From an uncultured Lachnospiraceae bacterium (GTDB lineage: Bacteria > Bacillota > Clostridia > Lachnospirales > Lachnospiraceae), in the NCBI GenBank assembly GCA_946538445.1, contig CAMNGO010000028.1, positions 1 through 15,563 on the forward strand: a stretch of DNA of 15,563 bases, read 5' to 3'. Numbering within the stretch: the first letter of the stretch is position 1; each line of letters begins with the position of its first letter. Positions 1-6,076 of this stretch are shown here, one piece after another. Under the pieces are notes generated by a model. It did not search any database and was not told where the DNA came from. It worked only from the letters and a program-made list of their open reading frames with translations. The translations under genes were made by a program, and so were the position numbers.

Positions 1-179
1 TTCCTGCTGTACACATCCAGGATATCCTGCGTGCTGTCCGTCGACCCGTCATTGATCACAATAATCTCATATTCAGACTCGCTCAAAGACTGGTTGGTCA
101 CACTTTCCAGGCTTTCAACTATATATTTTTCTGCGTTAAATGCAGGCATGATAACGGATATTTTCAGTTCATTACTCAT
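1..179 (-). CDS. Family 2 glycosyltransferase, N-terminal fragment (cut by window edge)
   Basis: The first 59 codons are visible; the rest lies beyond base 1. The protein opens with MSNELKISVIMPAFNAEKYI, followed by the segment IIVINDGSTDST. These are the first beta strand and the nucleotide-sugar binding loop of GT-A fold family 2 glycosyltransferases, which transfer a sugar from a nucleotide-sugar donor to a cell-surface glycan, lipid or protein. The ATG at 179-177 is the only sensible start because the conserved fold begins six residues later. Its ribosome binding site is weak (GGTAAG-like, just upstream). A strong promoter lies at 279-308, giving a leader of about 93 nt. Acceptor and product cannot be judged from the fragment. 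The family call is firm, the substrate unknown. Confidence 0.88.
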   Translation of the reverse strand, partial: MSNELKISVIMPAFNAEKYIVESLESVTNQSLSESEYEIIVINDGSTDSTQDILDVYSR

Positions 180-278
180 TGTACTTACCATTTATCTTTA
201 ACTGTTTCACTCAGTATGTTATTATTATCAACTATAGCCATATGAATTTTTGACCAATATTTTTACAAGTCGAATGTA

Positions 279-308
279 ATTATACTATTCAAAAAGATTC
301 ATTGTCAA
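279..308 (-). promoter_or_regulatory. Sigma-A promoter of the glycosyltransferase gene
   Basis: On the minus strand a perfect TTGACA (308-303) is followed after 18 bp by a perfect TATAAT (284-279). This predicts a start near 272 and a leader of about 93 nt. The promoter lies downstream of the terminator at 335-374, so the glycosyltransferase appears to be transcribed separately from the RNA unit before it. Confidence 0.8.
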
Positions 309-334
309 GATGATCGGCAGGGGTTTAAAAGCAT

Positions 335-374
335 AAAAAGAGCATCCTGATCAAATCTTCTCGGGATGCTCTTT
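335..374 (-). terminator. Intrinsic terminator of the minus-strand RNA unit
   Basis: Read on the minus strand, 374-364 (AAAGAGCATCC) and 347-337 (GGATGCTCTTT) form a perfect 11-bp stem around a 16-nt loop. A run of five U (339-335) then ATGC and four more U follow. On the plus strand the hairpin is followed by only three T, so it is oriented to stop minus-strand transcription. It gives the unit starting near 890 a defined 3' end. Confidence 0.8.
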
Positions 375-403
375 AGCTATGATATTCAATTATCATATCC
401 AAT

Positions 404-416
404 GGACTTTACCTCC
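404..416 (-). repeat. GGAGGUANNGNCC motif, copy 3 (3' part of the RNA)
   Basis: The minus strand reads GGAGGTAAAGTCC. It shares all fixed positions with the copies at 778-790 and 833-845 and lies about 30 nt before the terminator hairpin. It contains a full AGGAGGT Shine-Dalgarno core, but only a 7-codon frame follows. Confidence 0.7.
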
Positions 417-756
417 TGGCAACTGATTTCTTAACCTCAATTAAGATTCTGTCAGATTGTTGTACCTTTAGTTAAGATGCTATTTTCTTTCGACTATGAG
501 CTGTTCATGTCAGTATCTGCTTCTACCTGTCAGATCTTCCAGACCCTCATAACCTTCCGAAAACTTTTACAATGTGACGGGTTTTCCTGTTTCAAGTCCT
601 ATGAATCCTCTTAACCTCATGTATGACCGTAACCTCTTATTCTTCACTACACTTCGTGAGCACTTTATCAACGAAATCCAATCTAACCACTATATAGATC
701 TCACCCATAAAACCTGCTCTATCTTCTGAGTTCATATCACACAATCAATTAATGAA

Positions 757-856
757 TTCGATTCTAAAGTTTTTGTTGGACCATACCTCCTGTTCTTAAG
801 TATCGTTTCGAATCCTAACTTATACTTCTGGTGGTCTGTACCTCCATTTCTTAGAA
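757..856 (-). repeat. Two diverged direct repeat units near the 5' end of the RNA
   Basis: On the minus strand, 856-807 and 800-757 align along their length. Each starts with a (C)TAAGAA-type segment, continues with GGAGGTANNGNCC (845-833 and 790-778), and ends with a TTAG-(G/A)A-(A/T)TCGAA segment. The second unit is about 6 nt shorter. The pattern suggests an internal duplication of an RNA module that has since diverged. Three copies of the core motif (with 404-416) make chance similarity less likely. Confidence 0.6.
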
Positions 857-893
857 TCTTTGTTTATAAAACATTTCTTTGTTTTATGTCTGT

Positions 894-922
894 ATTATAA
901 TTGTTATTTATGATTTTGTCAA
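894..922 (-). promoter_or_regulatory. Perfect-consensus sigma-A promoter of the RNA unit
   Basis: The minus strand has TTGACA (922-917), an exact 17-bp spacer and TATAAT (899-894). All twelve consensus bases match at ideal spacing, which predicts strong constitutive transcription from about 887-890 towards base 335. There is no reading frame of note downstream. Confidence 0.85.
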
Positions 923-1037
923 GGCTTTTGTCCATACTATTTTATATTTTTTATCTTATTGTCCTTATATTTATCTATAAATTGTGTATTAATAATTTAA
1001 TTGTTTGAAAAATTAATTATTTTCTGATATTTTTTGA
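923..1037. other. Very AT-rich spacer, no feature recognised
   Basis: This spacer between the nuclease stop codon and the RNA promoter is almost entirely A and T. I see no reading frame and no GC-rich hairpin. The nuclease transcript therefore has no obvious terminator here and may run into the RNA unit. The AT-rich DNA directly upstream of the -35 box could act as an UP element, which is inference only. Confidence 0.4.
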
Positions 1038-1601
1038 TTAAAATCCTCTGATTCGGAATCTTTTCCGCATATCGTCCCGGGTCCACAGAATCACGTCATT
1101 CTGCCTGGCCAGGTTCCATGCGCTTTTTGTGAAATACCGGTTAGTGACGACCATGGCCTGGTCTGCTTCATAATATGCAACGGAAGCTGCTGCTTCCTGG
1201 ACTGCAGCTATACCGATATTCCTGTCATAGCGCTTGGCCTGCACCACGATGCGCTTCCCTCTTTTCTTCAGGATGAGATCCGCACCATAATCATGGCTGG
1301 CTTCCGTAAACCTGACCCGGTAACCCAACCGCTTGAACTGGACATATAGGTACTCCTCAAATGCCTCTCCGCTCAGGCGATCTATCTTCCCCATGCTCAT
1401 GTTAAGGTATCTTCCCCTCCATATTCTCCGTAAGAATGACAGGAGGAAGGCAGCGCAGATCAAGGTGCACAGTACGGTAATGATCACATGATCCCCACAG
1501 TAGGCGGTATACCCCAGATAATATAAAACTCCAATGCAAATCAATTCAATGATAGCCAAACCATCACACTCCTGTCCATGATTCCTTTCCGGGTACATCA
1601 T
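1038..1601 (-). CDS. Membrane-anchored Mrr-type restriction endonuclease-like protein
   Basis: This 187-aa protein has two N-terminal hydrophobic segments (about residues 15-34 and 38-57) and then a cytoplasmic nuclease-like domain (about 72-187). The domain shows the Mrr_cat pattern: SGEAFEEYL (77-85), LGYRV, DYGADLIL with catalytic-type D108, and VVQAKRY with Q121 and K123, the D-(x)n-QxK signature of the PD-(D/E)xK fold. AMVVTNRYFT and ILWTRDDM match the usual C-terminal strands. Relatives with this layout are often annotated as restriction endonuclease; the biological role and DNA specificity are mostly unknown. No methyltransferase partner lies nearby, so it is not part of a classical restriction-modification pair. 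ATGATG at 1601-1596 is the likely start, although no clear ribosome binding site precedes it. A possible -10 (TATAAT, 1651-1646) has only a poor -35. It is divergent from mtnA. Confidence 0.85.
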   Translation of the reverse strand: MMYPERNHGQECDGLAIIELICIGVLYYLGYTAYCGDHVIITVLCTLICAAFLLSFLRRIWRGRYLNMSMGKIDRLSGEAFEEYLYVQFKRLGYRVRFTEASHDYGADLILKKRGKRIVVQAKRYDRNIGIAAVQEAAASVAYYEADQAMVVTNRYFTKSAWNLARQNDVILWTRDDMRKRFRIRGF

Positions 1602-1672
1602 TATAATACAACGAGAACATATGTTTGTCTACATGGAGTTTAATTATTATACGAACAAATCATCTAATCACA

Positions 1673-1701
1673 TTGACGGATTTTGAAAATATGGATATGC
1701 T
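1673..1701 (+). promoter_or_regulatory. Probable promoter of mtnA
   Basis: TTGACG (1673-1678) is followed after 17 bp by TATGCT (1696-1701), matching five and four consensus bases. It predicts a start near 1708 and a leader of about 35 nt that includes the AGGAGGT ribosome binding site at 1730-1736. I saw no riboswitch-like structure in the short leader. Confidence 0.5.
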
Positions 1702-1742
1702 GATGTAAAAGCGAACATTATACTTATTCAGGAGGTATTCCT

Positions 1743-2858
1743 ATGTCTGTATTAGCTGCTGATCATCTCAAGAAAAAAAAGGATGGAGCTGAGTTGACCA
1801 TCCTTGATTATGATACTGTGAATCTGGATGAAGAGAAGCAGGCTCTGGTCATCATTGACCAGACAAAGCTTCCCAATCATATTGAGATCTTATCCATCAC
1901 CTCCCAGGAAGAGATCTGGGATGCGATCTATCTGCTGAAAGTCAGAGGGGCACCTGCCATAGGTGTAACTGCTGCCATAGGAATCTACCTGGCGGCCCGG
2001 GAGATTAAGGCAGATGATTTTGATACCTTCTATGCCTCCTTCCGTAAGGCTTCCGATTATCTGAATTCTTCACGCCCTACCGCAGTGAACCTGTCATGGG
2101 CACTAAAGCGGATGGAAGGTGTTGTTCTCTCCCACAAAGGAGACGGAATTCCGCAGATCGTGGAAGCTCTTCACCGGGAAGCACTGAAAATCCGGCAGGA
2201 GGATATCGATGTCTGCAGGGAAATCGGCCGCTACGGGCTCTCCCTGGTCAAACCGGGCGACGGATTGCTGACGCACTGTAATGCAGGGCAGCTGGCCACC
2301 GTGCGGTACGGTACCGCCACGGCTCCCATGTATCTGGGACACGAACAGGGTTATAATTTCAGGATCTACTGCGATGAGACGAGACCCCTGCTACAGGGGG
2401 CAAGACTCACCAGCTTTGAGTTAAAGAGTGCGGGCATGGATGTGACAGTTCTGTGCGACAATATGTCCGCATCTCTTATGCGTGAAGGAAAAGTTGATGC
2501 CATCTTCGTCGGATGTGACCGGGTAGCCGGCAATGGAGATGCCGCCAATAAGATCGGAACATCCATGGTAGCTCTTGCAGCAAAGCGTTACGGGGTCCCC
2601 TTCTACGTTTGTGCCCCTACCTCTACCATAGACCTTGAAACAAAGACCGGAGCCGATATCATCATAGAACAGCGCAAACCGGAGGAAGTCACAAGCATGT
2701 GGTACAAGGAGCCCATGGTAGCAGATGGAATCAAAGCGTATAATCCGGCTTTCGATGTTACGGACCATGACCTGATCACCGGAATCGTGACAGAATACGG
2801 TATCGCATATCCTCCTTATGATCAGTCTTTCCGGGAGATCTTTCTCAAGAAAGAATGA
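1743..2858 (+). CDS. mtnA: S-methyl-5-thioribose-1-phosphate isomerase
   Basis: A 371-aa cytoplasmic enzyme that converts the aldose 5-methylthioribose-1-phosphate to the ketose 5-methylthioribulose-1-phosphate in methylthioadenosine recycling. It belongs to the aIF2B/MtnA family. Family blocks are intact: VRGAPAIGVTAAIG (67-80), NLSWALKRM (116-124), GDGLLTHCNAGQLAT with the expected catalytic Cys179, CDETRPLLQGARLTSFEL (210-227), and VGCDRVAGNGDAANKIGT with the expected catalytic Asp259. The more usual form of the last block is GADRIAANGD, so this is a mild variant. The N-terminus is about 30 residues longer than the shortest family members. AGGAGGT at 1730-1736, six bases before the ATG, fixes the start. 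No mtnK, mtnB or mtnN neighbour is visible, so downstream steps must be encoded elsewhere. It converges with the methyltransferase gene at 2872 and has no clear terminator. Confidence 0.95.
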   Translation: MSVLAADHLKKKKDGAELTILDYDTVNLDEEKQALVIIDQTKLPNHIEILSITSQEEIWDAIYLLKVRGAPAIGVTAAIGIYLAAREIKADDFDTFYASFRKASDYLNSSRPTAVNLSWALKRMEGVVLSHKGDGIPQIVEALHREALKIRQEDIDVCREIGRYGLSLVKPGDGLLTHCNAGQLATVRYGTATAPMYLGHEQGYNFRIYCDETRPLLQGARLTSFELKSAGMDVTVLCDNMSASLMREGKVDAIFVGCDRVAGNGDAANKIGTSMVALAAKRYGVPFYVCAPTSTIDLETKTGADIIIEQRKPEEVTSMWYKEPMVADGIKAYNPAFDVTDHDLITGIVTEYGIAYPPYDQSFREIFLKKE

Positions 2859-2871
2859 TCTGCCATTTCAT

Positions 2872-4344
2872 TTAATATTTCATTCTCCATCCGGCCGGAT
2901 ACTTGTTTTTCAGGGTATTTCCCACAAGTTTCCCGAATCCCAGAGAATATCTGTCCACCAGGATCAGGTACCATCCGTTTTGAAGGCCCTTTTTGTCTTC
3001 GGTGCCTGATCCGACGGCTGTCAGGTCTTCCACCTGCAGGGTCTCTCCCCGCAGGTAGGCCTTCAGTCTCTCATCATCCTGTGAGAAATACAGGCAATTG
3101 GAAAAACTCTTCTCCGACAGGATCAGGGCGAAGGGCTGGGATGGTTCAAAACGGTTCTTTTTCATATCTCCCAGATATACCCCGTTTCTCAGGAAATGAA
3201 TCCCCTTGTTCTCATAAGATTTCTCCGGAACGTAATAGACCTTATCCCCCCTGATCTCGATATCATCATAGCTTCTCCAGGAGGCAAAAGTTCCTTTCAG
3301 AAGGGAGAAGAATTCATCAATAATCCGCCTTTGCTCTTTGCCGGGTTTTGTACTCCGGTCCTTAGCTGCTTTTCCCTTTCCCTTCTTCCTGGCCTTTTTT
3401 TCGTTGCTTGTCTTTTCTCCATCATGGGAATCCTCTTTTTCCAGCAAAGCCAGAAAATGACCTTCCCCTTCCATATGATGGGGCCAGATCCTTCGGGTCA
3501 TACTGCAGTCGGGATGGAAAGTCACACCCTGAAATGAAGAGATTCCGGGCGAGAAGCCCTCGTAATCCTCCATGGGGATGATCTTCATCTCCGGGCGCTG
3601 TTCCAGAAGCCAGCTGATAACCCCTTCGTTCTCCAGGGGAGAGAAGGTACAGGTGGAATAAAACATCCGGCCACCTGCCTTTAACATATCCGCCGCATAA
3701 AGCACGATTTCCTTCTGTAAGGCAGAAAAATAATCCGGTCCCTTCTCCAGCCAGGCGTCAACCACGGCGGGGTTCTTTCGGAACATGCCTTCTCCGGAAC
3801 AAGGGGCATCTACCATTATTTTATCGAAATATTCCGGAAATTTCTCCGCCAGTACATAAGGGGGTTCATTGGTCACAAAGCAGTTGCTTATACCAAATAG
3901 CTCCAGGTTGCGCAGGAGGGCTCTGGCCCTGGCTGTATTGATATCATTTGCCACTAACTGCCCCTGTCCGGCAAGGTCTGCCGCCATGGCAGTGGCCTTT
4001 CCTCCGGGAGCGGCACAAAGGTCAAGGACCCGGTCACCGGGACATACAGACAGCCTGGAAGCCGGGGTCATGGCACTGGGCTCCTGCAGGTAATAGAGCC
4101 CGGCCGCGTAGAAGGGATGCCCGGCGGGCTGATCTTCCCTACGATAATAATATCCGTTTTTCACCCATGGTACCGGGGTCAAATGAAAAGGAGAAATCCT
4201 TTCGAATTCCTCCTTTGTAATCTTTGACGTGTTCACCCGCAGACCATAGTGGCGATGGTCCTTAAACTCTGTAAGAAAGGACTCGTATTCATCGCCAAGG
4301 ATTTCCCGCATGGATGCGAGAAATTTCTCCGGTAAATCAGTCAT
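2872..4344 (-). CDS. RsmB/NOP-family rRNA cytosine-C5 methyltransferase (RsmF/YebU-like)
   Basis: This 490-aa SAM-dependent RNA methyltransferase probably forms m5C in 16S rRNA. After an N-terminal RNA-binding segment comes the catalytic Rossmann domain: motif I VLDLCAAPGGKAT (106-118), motif IV VDAPCSGEGMF with Cys182, and motif VI YSTCTFSPLENE with Cys232. In this family the motif VI cysteine attacks the base and the motif IV cysteine helps release it. A lysine-rich linker (about 303-340) joins a C-terminal PUA-like domain (about 341-490), the layout of the RsmF branch rather than RsmB, which carries a NusB-like N-terminal domain. The start is supported by AAGGAG at 4351-4356, six bases before the ATG. 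It lies 15 nt after the CBS-protein stop and is probably cotranscribed with it. The exact target base is inferred from the family, so I give no symbol. Confidence 0.9.
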   Translation of the reverse strand: MTDLPEKFLASMREILGDEYESFLTEFKDHRHYGLRVNTSKITKEEFERISPFHLTPVPWVKNGYYYRREDQPAGHPFYAAGLYYLQEPSAMTPASRLSVCPGDRVLDLCAAPGGKATAMAADLAGQGQLVANDINTARARALLRNLELFGISNCFVTNEPPYVLAEKFPEYFDKIMVDAPCSGEGMFRKNPAVVDAWLEKGPDYFSALQKEIVLYAADMLKAGGRMFYSTCTFSPLENEGVISWLLEQRPEMKIIPMEDYEGFSPGISSFQGVTFHPDCSMTRRIWPHHMEGEGHFLALLEKEDSHDGEKTSNEKKARKKGKGKAAKDRSTKPGKEQRRIIDEFFSLLKGTFASWRSYDDIEIRGDKVYYVPEKSYENKGIHFLRNGVYLGDMKKNRFEPSQPFALILSEKSFSNCLYFSQDDERLKAYLRGETLQVEDLTAVGSGTEDKKGLQNGWYLILVDRYSLGFGKLVGNTLKNKYPAGWRMKY

Positions 4345-4359
4345 ACTTATCTCCTTTTA

Positions 4360-4797
4360 TCAATCTGTCAGTTCTCCGTATCTGTCGACCATGGCATGGT
4401 ACTTCTGCAGGAGGACAGACATGATCACTTTTCTGGTAATGATCCCGATAAAGATTCCACGGCTGTCCACCACGGGAACAAAGTTCTGGTTGATGATGTA
4501 CTCATCCAGCTCCGTGATGTCCGCATCGGCACTGACTGCCTTGTAATCCCATCTTTTGCGAAGTTTTCCCAGAGTGACATGCTTGAGGGCATCGTAATCA
4601 TCGTGGAATTCCGTGGTCATGGCCCAGAGGAAGTCACCCTCCGTTACCGTACCGCAATATCTTCCCTCTTTATCGATCACAGGAACTGCCTGGTACCCTC
4701 TCTTGCGGATGGTACGCAGTCCCTGCCCCACAGATTCCTCCTCAAAAATATAACAGACATCGCTTTTGGGAATCAGATAAAATGATACATTTCTCAT
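4360..4797 (-). CDS. Stand-alone CBS-domain pair (Bateman module) protein
   Basis: A 145-aa protein consisting almost only of two CBS domains (about residues 9-60 and 84-128). The hallmark strands are VPVIDKEGRYCGTVTEGD (38-55) and VPVVDSRGIFIGIITRKVI (107-125). Such pairs bind adenine nucleotides or SAM and act as energy or metabolite sensors; the ligand cannot be read from sequence. No transporter, kinase or IMPDH domain is attached, so it may act in trans. Its ATG overlaps the last base of the upstream PrsA-like stop codon (TAATG at 4799-4795), implying translational coupling. Only a GAGG-like ribosome binding site lies upstream. No transmembrane segment is seen. Confidence 0.88.
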   Translation of the reverse strand: MRNVSFYLIPKSDVCYIFEEESVGQGLRTIRKRGYQAVPVIDKEGRYCGTVTEGDFLWAMTTEFHDDYDALKHVTLGKLRKRWDYKAVSADADITELDEYIINQNFVPVVDSRGIFIGIITRKVIMSVLLQKYHAMVDRYGELTD

Positions 4798-5963
4798 TAA
4801 TTCTTAGCCTCGGTCGTTGCTTCAGTTGCCTGTCCGGCTGCGGCGGTGGTTGTCTCCTCAGGAGCTGCTTCCGTCGAACCGGTGGTTTCTGTCGTTGCTT
4901 GGGTGGCGGTGGACTCTTCACTGTGAAGAACCACTTCTTTCCAGAGTTCCTGATCTACATCTTCCTTGTAAGACCATTCACTCTCAAGATCCTTGGTCCA
5001 TTCTTCGTACAGCTTATAGAATGCCTCATGCTGTCTCTCATGGATGATATCTTCTTTCTTCTTATCCGTGGCTTCACGGTCCGTGTAAGCAGTCAGTCTG
5101 GCGACCACATATCCGTTGTCACATTCCATGACTTCATCCATGAGATCTCCGTCTTTCATCCCGGCGAGCTTTTTCTCAAAAGCCTCTCCCTCTTCCGATG
5201 CGCCGGCAGCAAAAGTTTCTGTGGTGTTATTGTACTCTGCTTCTTTAGCCACGTCCTCAAGAGCTGTGCCGTCCTTGATCTTCTTAAGTGCGTCCTGGGC
5301 AGTCTTTAATACATCAGCCTTCGCTTTGTCATCCATATCCACTGTCTTGCCATCTTCACCGGTGGTGGTTGTAGGGTAGACGATGCGGGCGATGGTGGTC
5401 TCTCTGGCTTCGTCATCACTGACTTCCTTGTTCACATCTGCCACTGCAGCTTCCTGAACCTTGGAAGCGATCTTGTTTTTCTCATAAATCTGTGCCATGT
5501 CCTCTTCGGAGGCTCCGCACTCTTTGAGGATGGCTGAACCTTCTGCACTCTTTGCAAATGCCTTGGCATATTCGGCGCATTCCTTCTTCTCATCATCCGT
5601 GAGGGTGATTTTGTACTCCTCCGCCTTGTTATTCAGGATGATGATCTGCTTGATCTGGGAGATGATCTGCTCTTTTACATTCTCCTCAAATGTGATCTGG
5701 TTTCCTTCTTCATCGGTGGAAACAGGAGTCATCCAGAAGTCACTGCCAAAATAAGAACTGTAATAATTCTCATACTGGGAAGCTGTCATCTTTGCGTAGA
5801 TCCATGCTTCCTTCAGAGTTACATCCTGCTTGTCATAGCTAAACAATACCTTGTTCCCATTCTGTGTCTTCAGATCCTTTGATGTAGAACATCCGGTCAT
5901 CAGTCCGGCAGCCATGACAAGGATCATTGCTGCGCATATGACCTTAGTTGCTAATTTTTTCAT
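4797..5963 (-). CDS. PrsA/SurA-like peptidyl-prolyl isomerase foldase lipoprotein
   Basis: This 388-aa exported lipoprotein probably helps secreted proteins fold at the outer face of the membrane. It starts MKKLATKVICAAMILVMAAG and reaches the lipobox LMTGC, so Cys25 would be lipidated. A SurA-N-like helical chaperone region (about 30-165) is followed by a parvulin/PpiC-like domain (about 184-295), which is fairly diverged, then a helical return segment and a Thr/Ala/Glu-rich tail (about 350-388). The frame extends 16 codons upstream to 6011, but the start at 5963 is preferred. AGGAGG (5978-5973) lies nine bases before it, a normal signal peptide begins there, and the predicted transcription start near 6013 is almost on top of the upstream ATG. 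Isomerase activity is uncertain given the divergence; a chaperone role is safer. It is the first gene of a unit with the CBS protein and rRNA methyltransferase. Confidence 0.88.
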   Translation of the reverse strand: MKKLATKVICAAMILVMAAGLMTGCSTSKDLKTQNGNKVLFSYDKQDVTLKEAWIYAKMTASQYENYYSSYFGSDFWMTPVSTDEEGNQITFEENVKEQIISQIKQIIILNNKAEEYKITLTDDEKKECAEYAKAFAKSAEGSAILKECGASEEDMAQIYEKNKIASKVQEAAVADVNKEVSDDEARETTIARIVYPTTTTGEDGKTVDMDDKAKADVLKTAQDALKKIKDGTALEDVAKEAEYNNTTETFAAGASEEGEAFEKKLAGMKDGDLMDEVMECDNGYVVARLTAYTDREATDKKKEDIIHERQHEAFYKLYEEWTKDLESEWSYKEDVDQELWKEVVLHSEESTATQATTETTGSTEAAPEETTTAAAGQATEATTEAKN

Positions 5964-6019
5964 TTTTTTATGCCTCCTGTTTGTTTTATATTCAAAGTGA
6001 TTTAATCGCAATCGTTACT

Positions 6020-6047
6020 ATTATAGTATAAGTTTATGGGAAAGCAA
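6020..6047 (-). promoter_or_regulatory. Probable promoter of the PrsA-like/CBS/methyltransferase unit
   Basis: The minus strand reads TTGCTT (6047-6042), 16 bp, then a perfect TATAAT (6025-6020). The -35 is weak (TTG only). It predicts a start near 6013 and a leader of about 50 nt. No GC-rich hairpin separates it from mfd, so read-through from mfd could add to it. Confidence 0.55.
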
Positions 6048-6076
6048 ACATTTTTTTATGGAAATGGAAAATATTC

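Larger units (their letters stand above)
335..890 (-). ncRNA. Candidate large structured non-coding RNA (~555 nt), class not recognised
   Basis: A complete transcription unit without a plausible protein. It has a consensus promoter at 894-922, a predicted 5' end at about 887-890 and an intrinsic terminator at its end. The RNA begins with a perfect 8-bp hairpin (887-880 with 873-866). Further complementary pairs include 858-851 with 767-760 (8 bp), CUUAAC 476-471 with GUUAAG 435-430 (6 bp), UAUGAG/CUCAUA around 547-490, and a 7-bp AT hairpin directly before the terminator. A 13-nt element GGAGGUANNGNCC occurs three times. The longest frame noticed with an ATG is 32 codons and lacks a ribosome binding site. 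Size and ornateness recall classes such as OLE, ROOL or GOLLD, but no diagnostic sequence was recognised, and no tmRNA, RNase P, 6S, SRP or T-box hallmark was found. A long leader is unlikely because the terminator and a separate promoter precede the next gene. Confidence 0.7.

Noticed and set aside
404..420. AGGAGGTAAAGTCCA resembling the GAGGAAAGTCC core of RNase P RNA
   Set aside because: The match is partial, it lies near the 3' end rather than the 5' end, and other RNase P conserved elements are absent. It is one of three internal repeats.
804..816. GGATTCGAAAC resembling a tRNA T-arm in the RNA unit
   Set aside because: The flanking bases do not form a 5-bp T stem, and there is no acceptor stem, anticodon arm or CCA end.
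1602..1742. Possible SAM riboswitch upstream of mtnA
   Set aside because: The predicted leader is only about 35 nt, and no conserved SAM-riboswitch sequence or multi-stem structure is seen.
5964..6011. 16-codon N-terminal extension of the PrsA-like lipoprotein
   Set aside because: It would place charged residues before the signal peptide and start within 2 nt of the predicted transcription start. The downstream ATG has AGGAGG at proper spacing.
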